The notes beneath the pieces are model-generated. The model saw only the letters and a list, made by a program, of their open reading frames with translations, was not told the origin of the DNA and did no database searches. Made by a program: the position numbers and the translations under genes. A stretch of 64,000 nucleotides of DNA from Streptomyces curacoi (GTDB lineage: Bacteria > Actinomycetota > Actinomycetes > Streptomycetales > Streptomycetaceae). Numbering within the stretch: the stretch's first letter is position 1; each line of letters starts with the position of its first letter. Below, piece by piece: positions 16,560 through 25,706 of this stretch. The DNA is taken from NCBI RefSeq assembly GCF_001513975.1, contig NZ_KQ947989.1, positions 372,001 through 436,000 on the forward strand, written 5' to 3'.

Positions 16560-17630
16560 TCAGTCCCGGCAGCCGGTCTCCATGGCTTCGGGCCCGGGAG
16601 AGCCCTGGGCCGGGTAGAACTGTTCGGCCCACTTGCGGAACCCCCCGATCGGGCCGTCACCCCGCGCGATTCTGGGCGGATTGATGTACCGCTTGCCATG
16701 CCAAATGGGCACGTCCTGAGTCAGAAGTCGCTTGGCCGAGGCAAGTCCCAGTCCGGAGGCGGCCTCTGACAGTGCATCGGTCACCGTCCTCGGGAGCCGA
16801 CTCAGCGGCGGTCGGGCCGCGTCCACTGTCACTCTGGTTCCGACCAACATCTCCGATTGCCACGGCGCCAGGGCGCGGATGCCGACCGCGATGTCGTGCT
16901 GCAGACGGTACTGCGGCACACGGAACACCAAATGGTAGAAACCCAGACCGTAGAAGGAAATCGCTCCCTCAGCGAGGACCCTCCCAAAGGGAGTCGCCTG
17001 GGTCAGGTGCATTGTGTACGAGTACCGGTGCCGGTCCAGGACGGGCTCACCGACGCACTCGGCCTCGGCGAAAGCATGCAGGGCCTGCTGATGGCGCAGA
17101 TCCACGCCGTTCTCGGAGATTTCCTGGGGATGGGTCCCCACTTGGATACGGGCGAACTTCATTCCCGTTGCTTCCAGCACGGGCGGGATCCGCCAGTGAG
17201 GCGCCTCGCCGGCGTCTGCTCCCACCCAGACGTAGATCCCTCCATTGACTTCTTCCGACGGCAGCAAGAGGAGTTTGTCCCGCACGGGTTGCCCTGTATA
17301 GCCGGGACCCACCCGTGCGACCGCACCGTCGAGGTCGAAGGCGAACCGGTGGAACGGGCAGACGATGTTCTCGCCGTCCACCCATCCCCCGCAGCCCAGA
17401 TGGGTGCCGAGATGCGGGCAATACGGCCTCACGACGTTCAATCGACCGCTTTGCGTCCGGTAGACGACGACGTCCTCGCCCATCAGTCTCAACGTCAGAA
17501 CCGCGCCGGGTCTCACGTCTCGCGACGGAGCGAGCATGAACCATCCTGTGGGATATGGAAGAGGCGCATTCCCATCGCCATAGGGCCGCTTCGGATTCTG
17601 ACTGCGGGAGTGCCGATGCCATCGCGCCAT
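16560..17630 (-). CDS. Rieske oxygenase, SdmA/Neverland/KshA-like (sterol cluster)
   Basis: 356 residues; ATG at 17630 follows GAAGGGA. The Rieske [2Fe-2S] ligands are Cys71/His73 (YCPHLGTHLG) and Cys91/His94 (CPFHRFAFD). The catalytic iron site is seen in ENGVDLRHQQALH (Asp177, His180, His185). The YCPHLG-CPFH style and the LPYPTGW N-terminus match steroid-acting Rieske enzymes: bacterial sterol C-4 demethylase SdmA, Neverland/DAF-36 7-desaturases and KshA. In this cluster, oxidation of a C-4 methyl is the most likely job, though C-7 chemistry cannot be excluded. A second, related copy lies at 30888-31910. No dedicated ferredoxin or reductase gene is seen nearby. It is divergent from the DHCR24-like gene. 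Confidence 0.85.
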   Translation of the reverse strand: MARWHRHSRSQNPKRPYGDGNAPLPYPTGWFMLAPSRDVRPGAVLTLRLMGEDVVVYRTQSGRLNVVRPYCPHLGTHLGCGGWVDGENIVCPFHRFAFDLDGAVARVGPGYTGQPVRDKLLLLPSEEVNGGIYVWVGADAGEAPHWRIPPVLEATGMKFARIQVGTHPQEISENGVDLRHQQALHAFAEAECVGEPVLDRHRYSYTMHLTQATPFGRVLAEGAISFYGLGFYHLVFRVPQYRLQHDIAVGIRALAPWQSEMLVGTRVTVDAARPPLSRLPRTVTDALSEAASGLGLASAKRLLTQDVPIWHGKRYINPPRIARGDGPIGGFRKWAEQFYPAQGSPGPEAMETGCRD

Positions 17631-17909
17631 GGGACGTCATCCCTTCTACACATATCACCCGGACGCCGGCCGTATCACCCAGGGCCCCGGCCTCCCCGGT
17701 CCCGACAAACACTGCCCACTCTGGCAGACGCGGTCCCAGACGCGGAAAGCGATGAGCGGACAGTAGCCCGGTCGGCTTACTCATCGTCAGCAACCGAAGA
17801 AATCCGGGGAAACGGAAACGGAAGAATGGCGTGCGTTGCTTCTCCGGGGATCCGCCCGGCGACCGGCCTGCCTACGGCCGGGCAACTCGACTGGTGGAAG
17901 GAATCGCCT

Positions 17910-19499
17910 GTGACCGGGACCCCCGAACCCTCCGTCCGCGACACACCCACTCCGCCCGTTCCCCCGGATACGTCGACCGGCACCCGGCTGCCCAGCACGC
18001 TGGTGCGCCACGGCTTCAGCGTCCTGGTTCCGTTGCTCCTGCCCGTGGGCAAGGCGTTCTCCCTCGCGCGCTCCACGTACGCCGCCTGCCGTCGGGTCCT
18101 GCGCCGCCGCACGCCGCACGAGGAGCGGATCGCGAGGCTGCAGACGACCGTACGGCGACTCGCCGGTGAGCGGGCGGGGCCGCTGTGCACCGGCACCAAG
18201 GAGTGGCAGTCGGTGTCGGTTCCCCGTGAACACTCCTACAAGCGGAGGGCCCGCCCCGTCGGACTGGGCCTCGACGCCATCCTGGAGCTGGACACCGAGC
18301 GCCGGGTCATCCGTGTGGAGCCCGGCGTCACCATGGGACGGCTCGTCCGTCACCTCGTTCGCCGGGGCTGGACCCTGCCGGTGGTGCCGGAACTCGAAGC
18401 CCTCACGGTGGGCGGCCTGACCATGGGTTTCGGCATCGAGACCTCATCCCACCGGCACGGCCTCTTCGCCGACACCGTGGAGAGCTACGAGGTGCTGCTG
18501 GGGACGGGCGAGGTGGTCCGGGCCTCCGCCACGGAACACACCGATCTCTTCCACGCACTGCCCTGGAGCATGGGATCCCTCGGGTTCGTGCTCGCGGTCG
18601 AGCTCCGTATCGTCCCGGCCGCCGCATGGGTCGAGGTGCGGTACCACCCGGTGGCCGACCTGTCGGACATGTGCCGGGACATCACCCGCCTCGCCGACCG
18701 GGCAGACGGTCCCGCGTTCGTCGAGGGTTTCGTCTACGGGCCCGATGAGGGCGTGGTCGTGACCGGGGAATTCACCGACCGCCCCACAGGGCGACAAAAC
18801 CGCGTCTGCCGCTGGAACAAGCCGTGGTTCCACGCCTACGCGCGAGACTGCGCGCGGGCCGGCGGCCGCGTCGAGTACGTCCCGTTGAGGCAGTACTACC
18901 ACCGTCACAGCCGGAGCCTGTTCTGGGCCGGCGAGCTGCTGGTCCCGTTCGGCAACCATCCGCTGTTCCGCCTGCCGTTCGGCTGGCTGATGTGTCCGAG
19001 TATCGAGTTCCTCAAGCTCATCGACACTGATCGGAGGCGCCGCCACACGGTCGCGCAGGAGGCGCTTGTGCCCGCGCGCCATCTGGAGGGCCTGGTCCGG
19101 CACTGTCACGAGGTCTTCGAGGTGGACAAGCTGTGGATCTGTCCCGCACGACTGACCCGTCGCGAGCCACCGGGTCTGGTGGGCCCGGGCCCCGACGTCG
19201 CCCCCGGGCAGGGGATGCTGTTCATGGACGTCGCCGTGATCCATGACGTGCCAGGTCCGGTACGGCGGGGAGAGCCGTGGGATCAGCGGGAGGCCACCCG
19301 CCGGTTCGAGGCATGGGTGGGCGGACACGACGGATTCCAGGCGCCGTACGTACTGTCCGAGCTCACGCGCGAGGAGTACCGCGCGATGTTCGACTGCCGA
19401 CTGTACGACCGGGTACGGCACGCCTACGGCGGCGAGGGCGTCTTCGTGGATGCCTACGAGAAGATCACCTCCGGCTGGGCCATGGCGCCCGGCAAGTGA
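17910..19499 (+). CDS. Delta-24 sterol reductase (DHCR24/DWF1-like)
   Basis: The GTG at 17910 has GGAAGGA at 7-nt spacing and gives 529 residues, close to the ~516 of animal DHCR24; an ATG at 17826 is an alternative. After a Pro/Thr-rich start there is a hydrophobic segment (about 36-50) as in DHCR24. The FAD-binding domain contains LTVGGLTMGFGIETSSHRHG (165-184), very close to the animal TVGGLIMGTGIESSSH motif. Further along are LFHALPWSMGSLGF, PLRQYYHRHSRSLFW and PFGNHPLFR, all recognisable counterparts. The enzyme reduces the sterol side-chain C24 double bond using NADPH and FAD; plant homologues act on 24(28) double bonds. With a sterol methyltransferase in the same locus, it could act before or after C-24 methylation. 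Confidence 0.93.
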   Translation: MTGTPEPSVRDTPTPPVPPDTSTGTRLPSTLVRHGFSVLVPLLLPVGKAFSLARSTYAACRRVLRRRTPHEERIARLQTTVRRLAGERAGPLCTGTKEWQSVSVPREHSYKRRARPVGLGLDAILELDTERRVIRVEPGVTMGRLVRHLVRRGWTLPVVPELEALTVGGLTMGFGIETSSHRHGLFADTVESYEVLLGTGEVVRASATEHTDLFHALPWSMGSLGFVLAVELRIVPAAAWVEVRYHPVADLSDMCRDITRLADRADGPAFVEGFVYGPDEGVVVTGEFTDRPTGRQNRVCRWNKPWFHAYARDCARAGGRVEYVPLRQYYHRHSRSLFWAGELLVPFGNHPLFRLPFGWLMCPSIEFLKLIDTDRRRRHTVAQEALVPARHLEGLVRHCHEVFEVDKLWICPARLTRREPPGLVGPGPDVAPGQGMLFMDVAVIHDVPGPVRRGEPWDQREATRRFEAWVGGHDGFQAPYVLSELTREEYRAMFDCRLYDRVRHAYGGEGVFVDAYEKITSGWAMAPGK

Positions 19500-19531
19500 T
19501 GCCGTATTCCTGGTACATGCCGACGGCGAAG

Positions 19532-19554
19532 GGGCCGGTACCGATACCGGGCCC
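19532..19554. terminator. Hairpin between converging DHCR24-like and FAD oxidoreductase genes
   Basis: GGGCCGGTA (19532-19540), loop CCGA, then TACCGGGCCC (19545-19554), a 9-bp stem with one bulged G. It lies between the two convergent stop codons with only 55 bp available, so it probably serves both. Confidence 0.5.
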
Positions 19555-20925
19555 TCACACTCGGCGGAAGGCACGCCCCTGCACCACCCGGCCGTAGAAG
19601 TTGAACCAGGTCCGTGCCTCCTGATCGTCGGGGAAGGGGAACTCCGCCCCCAGTTGGCGGGCGACGCTCAGCCCTGAGACGAGCGCCAGTTCCTGGCTGT
19701 TGACCAATGTGTGTGCTCCGCAGTACCACGTGCGCCGTCTGCCCTGGAGGCGGGGGAACAGGGGCATGAGGGCATTCATGTGCCGCACGTCGTAGGCCAC
19801 ATGCTGGAACCACTCCCGGGCCACCACGGTGTCCGGGTCGACGGGGCGCTCCGGGTTGTAGGTGACCAGACAGTGACGGCCTGCCTCCCGGATCCAGGGC
19901 TGCTGGTTGTGCATCAGGTAGGTGATCTCGTAGTTGTCCGGGCGGGTCCCGTACTGGCGGATGAAGTTGGAGCGGGTCGCCAGCATCTCGTCGGCGGCGT
20001 CGGCCGGGAGCACGGATGTATCGCCGTGCACCACCGCGTGGTTGTGCAGCTCGCTGTTGTAGCGGACCCTGCCCAGCAGCGCCCGTTCCCAGGCCGAGGG
20101 ACGGTCCAGCGCCAGAAGCGACTGGTTGGCGTTGCAGGCCATCACGACCGTGTCGAACCGCTCCTCGCAGCCGGCGGCGTCGCGGATCGTCACGCCGTGT
20201 TCGTCGCGCAGTACCGCGGTCACCGGTCTGTCCAGGTGCACCCGGTCCTGGAAGCCGGCGGTCATCTTCCGGTAGATCTCGCGCGTGCCTCCCTGCCAGG
20301 TCATCATCGGCGTGGACGCCTCGATGTCGAAGAAGTCGAAGTAGCGGCAGAACAGTGCGGCGGGCATCTCGAAGATGTCGGTGGCCAGTACGAAGTTGAC
20401 GCTGATCGGCTTGAGGATCGCGTAGCGGAATCCGGTGGAGATGCCCCACCAGTCGAGCACCCGGCGCACGCTGACGTACTGGAAGGGATTGGCCGCGGTG
20501 GCCGCTCGGGACGGACGCTTGCTGAGGGTGTTCCAGGCCCTGAGCACCCGCAGCATGCGCAGGAAGGCATCGAGATCCCGGCGGTAGCGGCGCTTCAGGG
20601 TGCTGTCCGTGTCGTGTGCGTACTCGCTGCCCTGGTACTCCACGGCGTAGGAGAAACGGGTGGGCACGGCCTCGATGCCGCACCATCGCAGCAGCGCGGC
20701 GAAGTTGTGATACACGGCCGGGATGAAGGAGGTCACGGCCATGTCGACCGGCAGATGTGACCCGTCCTCCATCGGCAGGTCGACGGTGCAGCCGTTGCCT
20801 CCCAGGCGCCCCTTGGCCTCGAACACGTGCACAGTGAACTTCTCGGGGTGCCGGTCCAGTGCCCAGGCCGCGCCGAGCCCGGCCATTCCGGCACCGACCA
20901 CGCACACCCGCAGCGGTTTCGTCAC
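19555..20925 (-). CDS. FAD-dependent amine-oxidase-like oxidoreductase (sterol cluster, step unassigned)
   Basis: 456 residues from a GTG at 20925. The N-terminal dinucleotide-binding motif is VVGAGMAGLGAAWAL (9-23), followed by the KGRLGGNGCTV loop typical of flavin-containing amine oxidoreductases such as phytoene desaturase and protoporphyrinogen oxidase relatives. The C-terminal part includes WYCGAHT, in place of the usual FAG(D/E) closing motif. The closest resemblance is to the COG2907-type NAD/FAD proteins. It sits between the DHCR24-like and cyclase genes, in the same direction as the cyclase operon but with a 236-bp gap. It could be a sterol dehydrogenase or desaturase, possibly supplying a C-5 double bond for which no conventional enzyme is present; that is inference from position only. 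Confidence 0.8.
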   Translation of the reverse strand: MTKPLRVCVVGAGMAGLGAAWALDRHPEKFTVHVFEAKGRLGGNGCTVDLPMEDGSHLPVDMAVTSFIPAVYHNFAALLRWCGIEAVPTRFSYAVEYQGSEYAHDTDSTLKRRYRRDLDAFLRMLRVLRAWNTLSKRPSRAATAANPFQYVSVRRVLDWWGISTGFRYAILKPISVNFVLATDIFEMPAALFCRYFDFFDIEASTPMMTWQGGTREIYRKMTAGFQDRVHLDRPVTAVLRDEHGVTIRDAAGCEERFDTVVMACNANQSLLALDRPSAWERALLGRVRYNSELHNHAVVHGDTSVLPADAADEMLATRSNFIRQYGTRPDNYEITYLMHNQQPWIREAGRHCLVTYNPERPVDPDTVVAREWFQHVAYDVRHMNALMPLFPRLQGRRRTWYCGAHTLVNSQELALVSGLSVARQLGAEFPFPDDQEARTWFNFYGRVVQGRAFRRV

Positions 20926-21161
20926 TGTTCCGTCTGCCTTTCTCGTGCAAGGACGATGTGTCGGCGCGTCGCCGTTCCGGTCATGCGTTTCGTGGCGGGT
21001 GTGGGAAGGGCTCCTTCAGTTGTCGCGCAGCGGGCTTCCTTCGTCTGCCGGTACGAGCGGACGCAGACCAGGTCGGCAGCGGCACATGCGGGCACTGCGG
21101 GGCGCTGCGGCACCGAGCGGGACCAGCTTGCCGTCGGCCTTGCCCGCCGGGCGGACGGTGT

Positions 21162-23192
21162 CTATGACGCCTCCCGGGCGTCGAGCCAACGCCCCAGCGC
21201 CCAGAGCGGGAAGTACCGGGCGTAGAGCCGGTAGTCGAGCAGGCCCGTGCCGAAGAACACGCCGTTCACCGACGTCTGCTCCCATGTGCCGTCTGGACGC
21301 TGGGCTCGGCACAGCCAGTCCACGCCACGGACCACGACCGGGTCCTTCGGACCGCCGGTGTCCAGCAGCGCGAGCAGGGACCAGGCGGTCGACACCGGCT
21401 GGCTGCGTACGTGCTCGGCGTACCGGTTCTCGGTGCAGCCGCGATGGTGTTCGCCCCAGCCGCCGTCGGCCCGCTGCACGGCGCGCAGCCAGCCGGCGGC
21501 CCGCCGCAGCCGGGGATGATCGGCGGGCAGTCCCGCGGCGCGCAGCCCCCGGACGGCGAACCAGGTGCCGTAGATCCTGTTGACGCCCCAGGCGGCGGGC
21601 CACGAGCCGTCCGCCTCCTGACGGCGCAGCAGAAACGCGACAGCGCGCCGGCAGGAACGGTCCACGGCGGACGAGAGCGGGCCCAGGGCATGCGCGGGCA
21701 GCGCGGCGAAGGCAGTCAGTGCGGAGGCGGTGCACTCCACATAGGAGCCCTCGACCATGCAGTCCGAGAACATTTCCGAGGGGTTGAGCGCCTCCAGCCA
21801 CCGGCCGCCGCGCCGGCGCTCGTAGGTGCCGAATCCCCCGTCACGGTTCTGCCGCTCCAGCAGGAAGCGCACCGCATGGCGCAGGTTCTCGTCCGGCAGG
21901 CCCCCGGCCCCGGGCACGGCCCGGGCGGCATGGGCCAGCGCGGCGAGGGCCTCTGCCGTGCAGTCGCTGACCGGCCAGCGGTGCCCGCCCTCGGAGAAGC
22001 ACCAGCCGCCGAGGGCGGGCGAGCGCGCCGTGACCGTCGGCTGGGGGATCTCCTCGGTGACCTGCGCGCCGCGCAGGAAGGCGGCTGCCCGGCGCACCGC
22101 GTCGGCGACGGCCGGTTCCGGCTCGTGCCCGGCCTGGCCGGCGAGGAGCGCTTCCACCGCGAATCCTGTGTCCCAGGTCTGGGAACGGGCCCCCGCGTAG
22201 CGGGTGCCCTCCGCCTCGTCGGTCCAGCGCCAGTACGCCTGGGCGGCCAGTGCCCGGGCGACGGCTGCGGATCCCGGCCGCGCCGCATGCAGCACCAGCA
22301 CGTTGAGCAGCGCGTTGACGGGCGAGAGCCCCAGTTCGCCGGTCACCAGCTGTTCGTGCTCCACTCGCCGCAGGCATCGGTTGAGGGCGCGTCGGCGCAG
22401 CAGCGGAGCGGGCCGCAGCTCGTAGCCGGAGAGCATCGCGTTGACCGCGTGCAGCAGGGGTCCTGCCGGACGGTGGATGTCCGTGCCGGCGCAACGCCGC
22501 TCGCGCGGCAGCGTGTCCGAGCCGAACAGTTCGTGCCGCAGCTGGGCACCCAGCGGGCCCAGGTCGGCCTGGAAACGGGCGCCGTAGAGGTAGGCCATGG
22601 CCTGGTAGACGGAACGGGTGTGGCAGTAGAACCGGTTCGGATGCACCGGCACCCAGCGCGGCAGCAGGAACATCTCGGGCGGAACGGGATTCACGCCCCG
22701 GTAGTCGTACAGTCCGGCCAGCGCCAGCCAGAACTTGCCCCAGGTCGGCACCGCGCGGGGGCCGCCGGGCAGGGTACGCATCCACTCGGCGGCGCCGCGG
22801 CACAGCGGGTCGTCGGCGGGTACGCCCAGCAGACGCAACGCGACACTCGCGAGCACCGTGCAGTAGAGGGAGGGATGTGACGACTCCGAGTGCGGGCCCC
22901 AGCCGCCCTTGCCGGTCACCGTGGCGCGGTAGTGCCGGATCATCGCCTCGCGTTCGTGCTGCCGCGGCGGATTGCCGGTGACGGCGCAGACGATGACGTA
23001 CTGGGAGAGGATCATGGTGTTCCACACCATTTCGCCCTCCCAGCAGCCGTCCGGCCGCTGTTCGGAGACCAGCCGGTCAGCCGCGCGGCGGTACGCCGTC
23101 CGGGGCGAGAGGGCCGGCGGGCGCGGGGGGTGCGGAAGATCCTCCGGCGCCACTGGATCTCCGACGGACACTGGTGGCTTTCTCTCGCTCAA
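21162..23192 (-). CDS. osc: Oxidosqualene cyclase (lanosterol/cycloartenol synthase-like)
   Basis: 676 residues from a TTG at 23192 with GGGAG upstream. The decisive feature is PVSDCTAEAL (407-416), with catalytic Asp410 in the VSDCTAE form of oxidosqualene cyclases; squalene-hopene cyclases have DxDDTA instead. Other OSC landmarks are GWGPHSESSHPSLYCTVL, LNPSEMFSDCMVEGSYVECT, GVNRIYGTWFAVRGL and YFPLWALGRW, together with multiple QW-type repeats (DGCWEG, DGGFGTY, DGSWPAAWG, DGGWGEH). The enzyme cyclises 2,3-oxidosqualene to a tetracyclic sterol at the membrane. Product (lanosterol, parkeol or cycloartenol) cannot be assigned by eye. The first 116 bp overlap the end of the upstream Rieske gene, which is unusually long; a start further in is possible but conserved sequence begins by about residue 30. 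Confidence 0.95.
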   Translation of the reverse strand: MSERKPPVSVGDPVAPEDLPHPPRPPALSPRTAYRRAADRLVSEQRPDGCWEGEMVWNTMILSQYVIVCAVTGNPPRQHEREAMIRHYRATVTGKGGWGPHSESSHPSLYCTVLASVALRLLGVPADDPLCRGAAEWMRTLPGGPRAVPTWGKFWLALAGLYDYRGVNPVPPEMFLLPRWVPVHPNRFYCHTRSVYQAMAYLYGARFQADLGPLGAQLRHELFGSDTLPRERRCAGTDIHRPAGPLLHAVNAMLSGYELRPAPLLRRRALNRCLRRVEHEQLVTGELGLSPVNALLNVLVLHAARPGSAAVARALAAQAYWRWTDEAEGTRYAGARSQTWDTGFAVEALLAGQAGHEPEPAVADAVRRAAAFLRGAQVTEEIPQPTVTARSPALGGWCFSEGGHRWPVSDCTAEALAALAHAARAVPGAGGLPDENLRHAVRFLLERQNRDGGFGTYERRRGGRWLEALNPSEMFSDCMVEGSYVECTASALTAFAALPAHALGPLSSAVDRSCRRAVAFLLRRQEADGSWPAAWGVNRIYGTWFAVRGLRAAGLPADHPRLRRAAGWLRAVQRADGGWGEHHRGCTENRYAEHVRSQPVSTAWSLLALLDTGGPKDPVVVRGVDWLCRAQRPDGTWEQTSVNGVFFGTGLLDYRLYARYFPLWALGRWLDAREAS

Positions 23193-24279
23193 GGTACTGC
23201 TCCCACTTGCGGATGGTGAGGTCCTGGAAGAGGTGCACGGCGGGGTTCAGCTCGACAAGGGGAGAGGCGAAGTTCCGTTCGTAGCCTTCTTGTTCCGCTT
23301 CCACCGCGGTGCCGTCCTGGCGCAGCAGCGGGCGGACGGCGAGAACTGCGGCGGCTTTCATCAGCGGCCCCATCAGCGGCCGGGGCACGCGCGCCCGGGT
23401 GCCGGGGATCTTCAGCGCGTCGAAGTAGAAGAGGAAGAAGACCCGCGTGGTCGTCCGGTCCATGGGCAGCACGAAACACCAGTGCTTGATGGCGCCTCCG
23501 GTGTCCGACCGCTGGTAGGGATACTCGTACGCGAGGTCGATGCTCGTGGTGTCCACCCGACGCCGGTCCACGAAACGCCCGGTCAGACGCCCGCCGCCGA
23601 TCACCGTGTCGTAACTGAGCCGTACGGTGTCCCCCACTGTCTCGCAGTGCGTCAACCGGGCGTCCCAGAAGGGTCGGTACTTGCGGTGCAGATAGGCGTG
23701 GGTGAAGTCGCTGACGTTGTCGATGATCATCGAGTGGTGCGCCCGCCAGGTGTAGTCGGCGTCGATCCGCGCCCAGGGCCGCGGTCCGTCCAGCTCCGGA
23801 ATATCAGGGATGCGCCGTCCCTGCGCCAGCGTCGGGTCACCGGGGAAGAGCCAGATCAGGCCGTGGCGGGCGGTCACCGGATAGCTGCGCACCTTGACCT
23901 CGGGCTGGGCACGCCCGAACAGGTCGTGGGCGTAGTGCACGACTCTGCCGGTGCCGTCGTAGCTCCAGCCGTGATACATGCACGTCAGGTGGCAGCCCTC
24001 GACCTGCCCGCGGCTCAGGGCGAGTTGGCGGTGCGCGCAGCGGTCCTCCAGCGCCCGCAGCGTGCCGTCCTCGCCCCGGTACAGGGCGATGTCGCGTCCC
24101 CAGAAACGGGTCCCGACCACCTGACCGGGCGTCACCGCGTGCTCGTACTCGACGGCGTACCAGTAGTCGGGGTCCAGGCCCGCGGCACGGGCCTTCTGCC
24201 GCTTGTTGCGGGCATCGGCGAAGTCCGGGGGGCCGGCGGCGGGCCGTCCGGCAGGTGTGGTCGGTCGGTCGGAGCTCAA
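23077..24279 (-). CDS. Rieske oxygenase, distinct subfamily (sterol cluster, step unassigned)
   Basis: 400 residues from a TTG at 24279 with GGAGG at good spacing; the TTG overlaps the CYP51 stop (TTGA). Rieske ligands are Cys81/His83 (RCAHRQLAL) and Cys100/His103 (CMYHGWSYDG), and the iron site is DNVSDFTHAYLH (Asp191, His194, His198). The CAHR/CMYHGW form resembles ring-hydroxylating and demethylase-type oxygenases rather than the SdmA-like pair in this cluster. It is in the core operon between CYP51 and the cyclase, so it very likely modifies the sterol; hydroxylation or desaturation are both plausible. Its C-terminus is proline-rich and overlaps the cyclase start by 116 bp. Confidence 0.85.
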   Translation of the reverse strand: MSSDRPTTPAGRPAAGPPDFADARNKRQKARAAGLDPDYWYAVEYEHAVTPGQVVGTRFWGRDIALYRGEDGTLRALEDRCAHRQLALSRGQVEGCHLTCMYHGWSYDGTGRVVHYAHDLFGRAQPEVKVRSYPVTARHGLIWLFPGDPTLAQGRRIPDIPELDGPRPWARIDADYTWRAHHSMIIDNVSDFTHAYLHRKYRPFWDARLTHCETVGDTVRLSYDTVIGGGRLTGRFVDRRRVDTTSIDLAYEYPYQRSDTGGAIKHWCFVLPMDRTTTRVFFLFYFDALKIPGTRARVPRPLMGPLMKAAAVLAVRPLLRQDGTAVEAEQEGYERNFASPLVELNPAVHLFQDLTIRKWEQYLEREKATSVRRRSSGAGGSSAPPAPAGPLAPDGVPPRG

Positions 24280-25706
24280 GAGAAGGCCTCCGCGGTACGG
24301 CCGGGGCGGTCCAGGGCGGGACATCTGCGGTAACGGATCAGACAGGGGGACCGGGGAGCCGGCACGAACGTCGAGTAGTCGGGCGGGTGCGGCCCCGCGC
24401 CCAGCCCCAGCTCGTAGCGGCGCAGCAGCACGCTCCAGATGGCCTTCACCTGCTGATAGGCGAACGCCATGCCCACACACCGGTGCTTCCCGCCGCCGAA
24501 CCCGATCAGGGCGTAGGGCACCGTGTGCTCCTCCCGGCCGGGCGCGTACCGGCCGGGGTCGTACAGATCGGGGTCGCGGAAGACTTCCGGAAGCCGGTGC
24601 GAGACAGCCGGGGAGATCATGACCAGGGTTCCGGCGGGGACCACATGCCGGCCGTACCGGAAGTCCCGCAGTGCCTTGCGGATCAGCACGACCAGCGGCG
24701 GGTGCAGGCGCTCGGCCTCCCGGACGCACCACTCCAGGCGTTCCATACGGCGCAACAGCGGCACCGTGAGCGGGCCACCCGCGCCGACGGTCTCCCGTTG
24801 CTCCGCGAGGAGTGGGGGCAGATGGCCGGGGTGAGAGAGCAGCAGCACGCCGGTCCAGGCCGCGAGGACGGCACTCGTGTGCTGACCGGCGAAGATCATG
24901 CCGATCAGCAGGCCGGTGATGGTCTCATCGGGCAGTGGATCCCCGTCCGGGGTGCGGGCCGAGAGAAGGGTGGCCAGCATGTCCTCGGGCTCCTCGCCGC
25001 GCGTGGCGCCGGAGAGCCTTCCCGCGGCACGGCGTTCGGCGATGACCTCGGCGAGCGCGCGGCCGATGGCGGCGCGTGCCCGGTCCCGGCGCCGGAACGC
25101 GGGCAGCGGCAGACCGGGGTTCAGCAGCCCGGCCAGCCGGATCCCGGACTCCAGGTCCCGGTACAGGCCCGGCAGGTCCGGGCCCAGGCGGCGGCTGACC
25201 TCGGGGCCGAGCAGACAGCGGGTGGCGATCCTGACGGTCAGTTCGTTCATCGTCGCGACGAGGTCGGCCGTACCGCTCTCGCCCCAGGAACCGAAATACG
25301 CCTCCGTCTCGTCTTCCATGACCTGTGCGTGAGCAGCCAGCCGACGCGAGGTGAGAGCAGGCAGCAGATGGCCGATCTGACGGTCCATCTCCTCCGGCTC
25401 GGCGTCGTAGGCGACCCCCCGGCCGAAAACCGGCGTCATGAAGCGGTACGCCTCCCGGGGACTGAGCACCGCCTCGTCGGCGCGGAAGACCGCCTCCTGC
25501 GCGGCCGGGCCGCACAGGAAGACCACGGGCTGCCCCAGCAGGGTGAAGGCGAAGACGTCACCCGCCCGGCGGCGGGCGCGGCGCAGGAAGTCGACCGGGT
25601 TGTGACCGAACGGGAGGGCGTGCCCCACCCAGGGCAGGCGAAAGCCGCCGAGCCGAGGCGGCGCCTCCGGCCGGTCCACCGATGGCCCGCGGACGAGCCC
25701 GGTCAC
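24276..25706 (-). CDS. cyp51: Sterol 14-alpha-demethylase (CYP51-like cytochrome P450)
   Basis: 476 residues from the GTG at 25706, overlapping the preceding stop (GTGA). The CYP51 B'-helix signature YRFMTPVFGRGVAYD lies at 87-101, the I-helix FAGQHTSA at 272-279 (CYP51 has AGHHT/AGQHT), the ExxR motif is Glu330-Arg333, and the haem ligand Cys410 is in FGGGKHRCVG. These together mark CYP51 rather than a generic bacterial P450, and the sequence parallels Mycobacterium CYP51 along its length. The reaction is three successive oxidations of the 14-alpha methyl of lanosterol-type sterols, giving a 14-ene. There is no N-terminal membrane anchor. Redox partners are not encoded nearby. It is in the operon with the SdmB-like, Rieske and cyclase genes. 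Confidence 0.93.
   Translation of the reverse strand: MTGLVRGPSVDRPEAPPRLGGFRLPWVGHALPFGHNPVDFLRRARRRAGDVFAFTLLGQPVVFLCGPAAQEAVFRADEAVLSPREAYRFMTPVFGRGVAYDAEPEEMDRQIGHLLPALTSRRLAAHAQVMEDETEAYFGSWGESGTADLVATMNELTVRIATRCLLGPEVSRRLGPDLPGLYRDLESGIRLAGLLNPGLPLPAFRRRDRARAAIGRALAEVIAERRAAGRLSGATRGEEPEDMLATLLSARTPDGDPLPDETITGLLIGMIFAGQHTSAVLAAWTGVLLLSHPGHLPPLLAEQRETVGAGGPLTVPLLRRMERLEWCVREAERLHPPLVVLIRKALRDFRYGRHVVPAGTLVMISPAVSHRLPEVFRDPDLYDPGRYAPGREEHTVPYALIGFGGGKHRCVGMAFAYQQVKAIWSVLLRRYELGLGAGPHPPDYSTFVPAPRSPCLIRYRRCPALDRPGRTAEAFS

Noticed and set aside
16857..17909. N-terminal extension of the DHCR24-like frame
   Set aside because: The extension is antisense to the Rieske gene, and the GTG at 17910 has a strong ribosome site and gives the right length.
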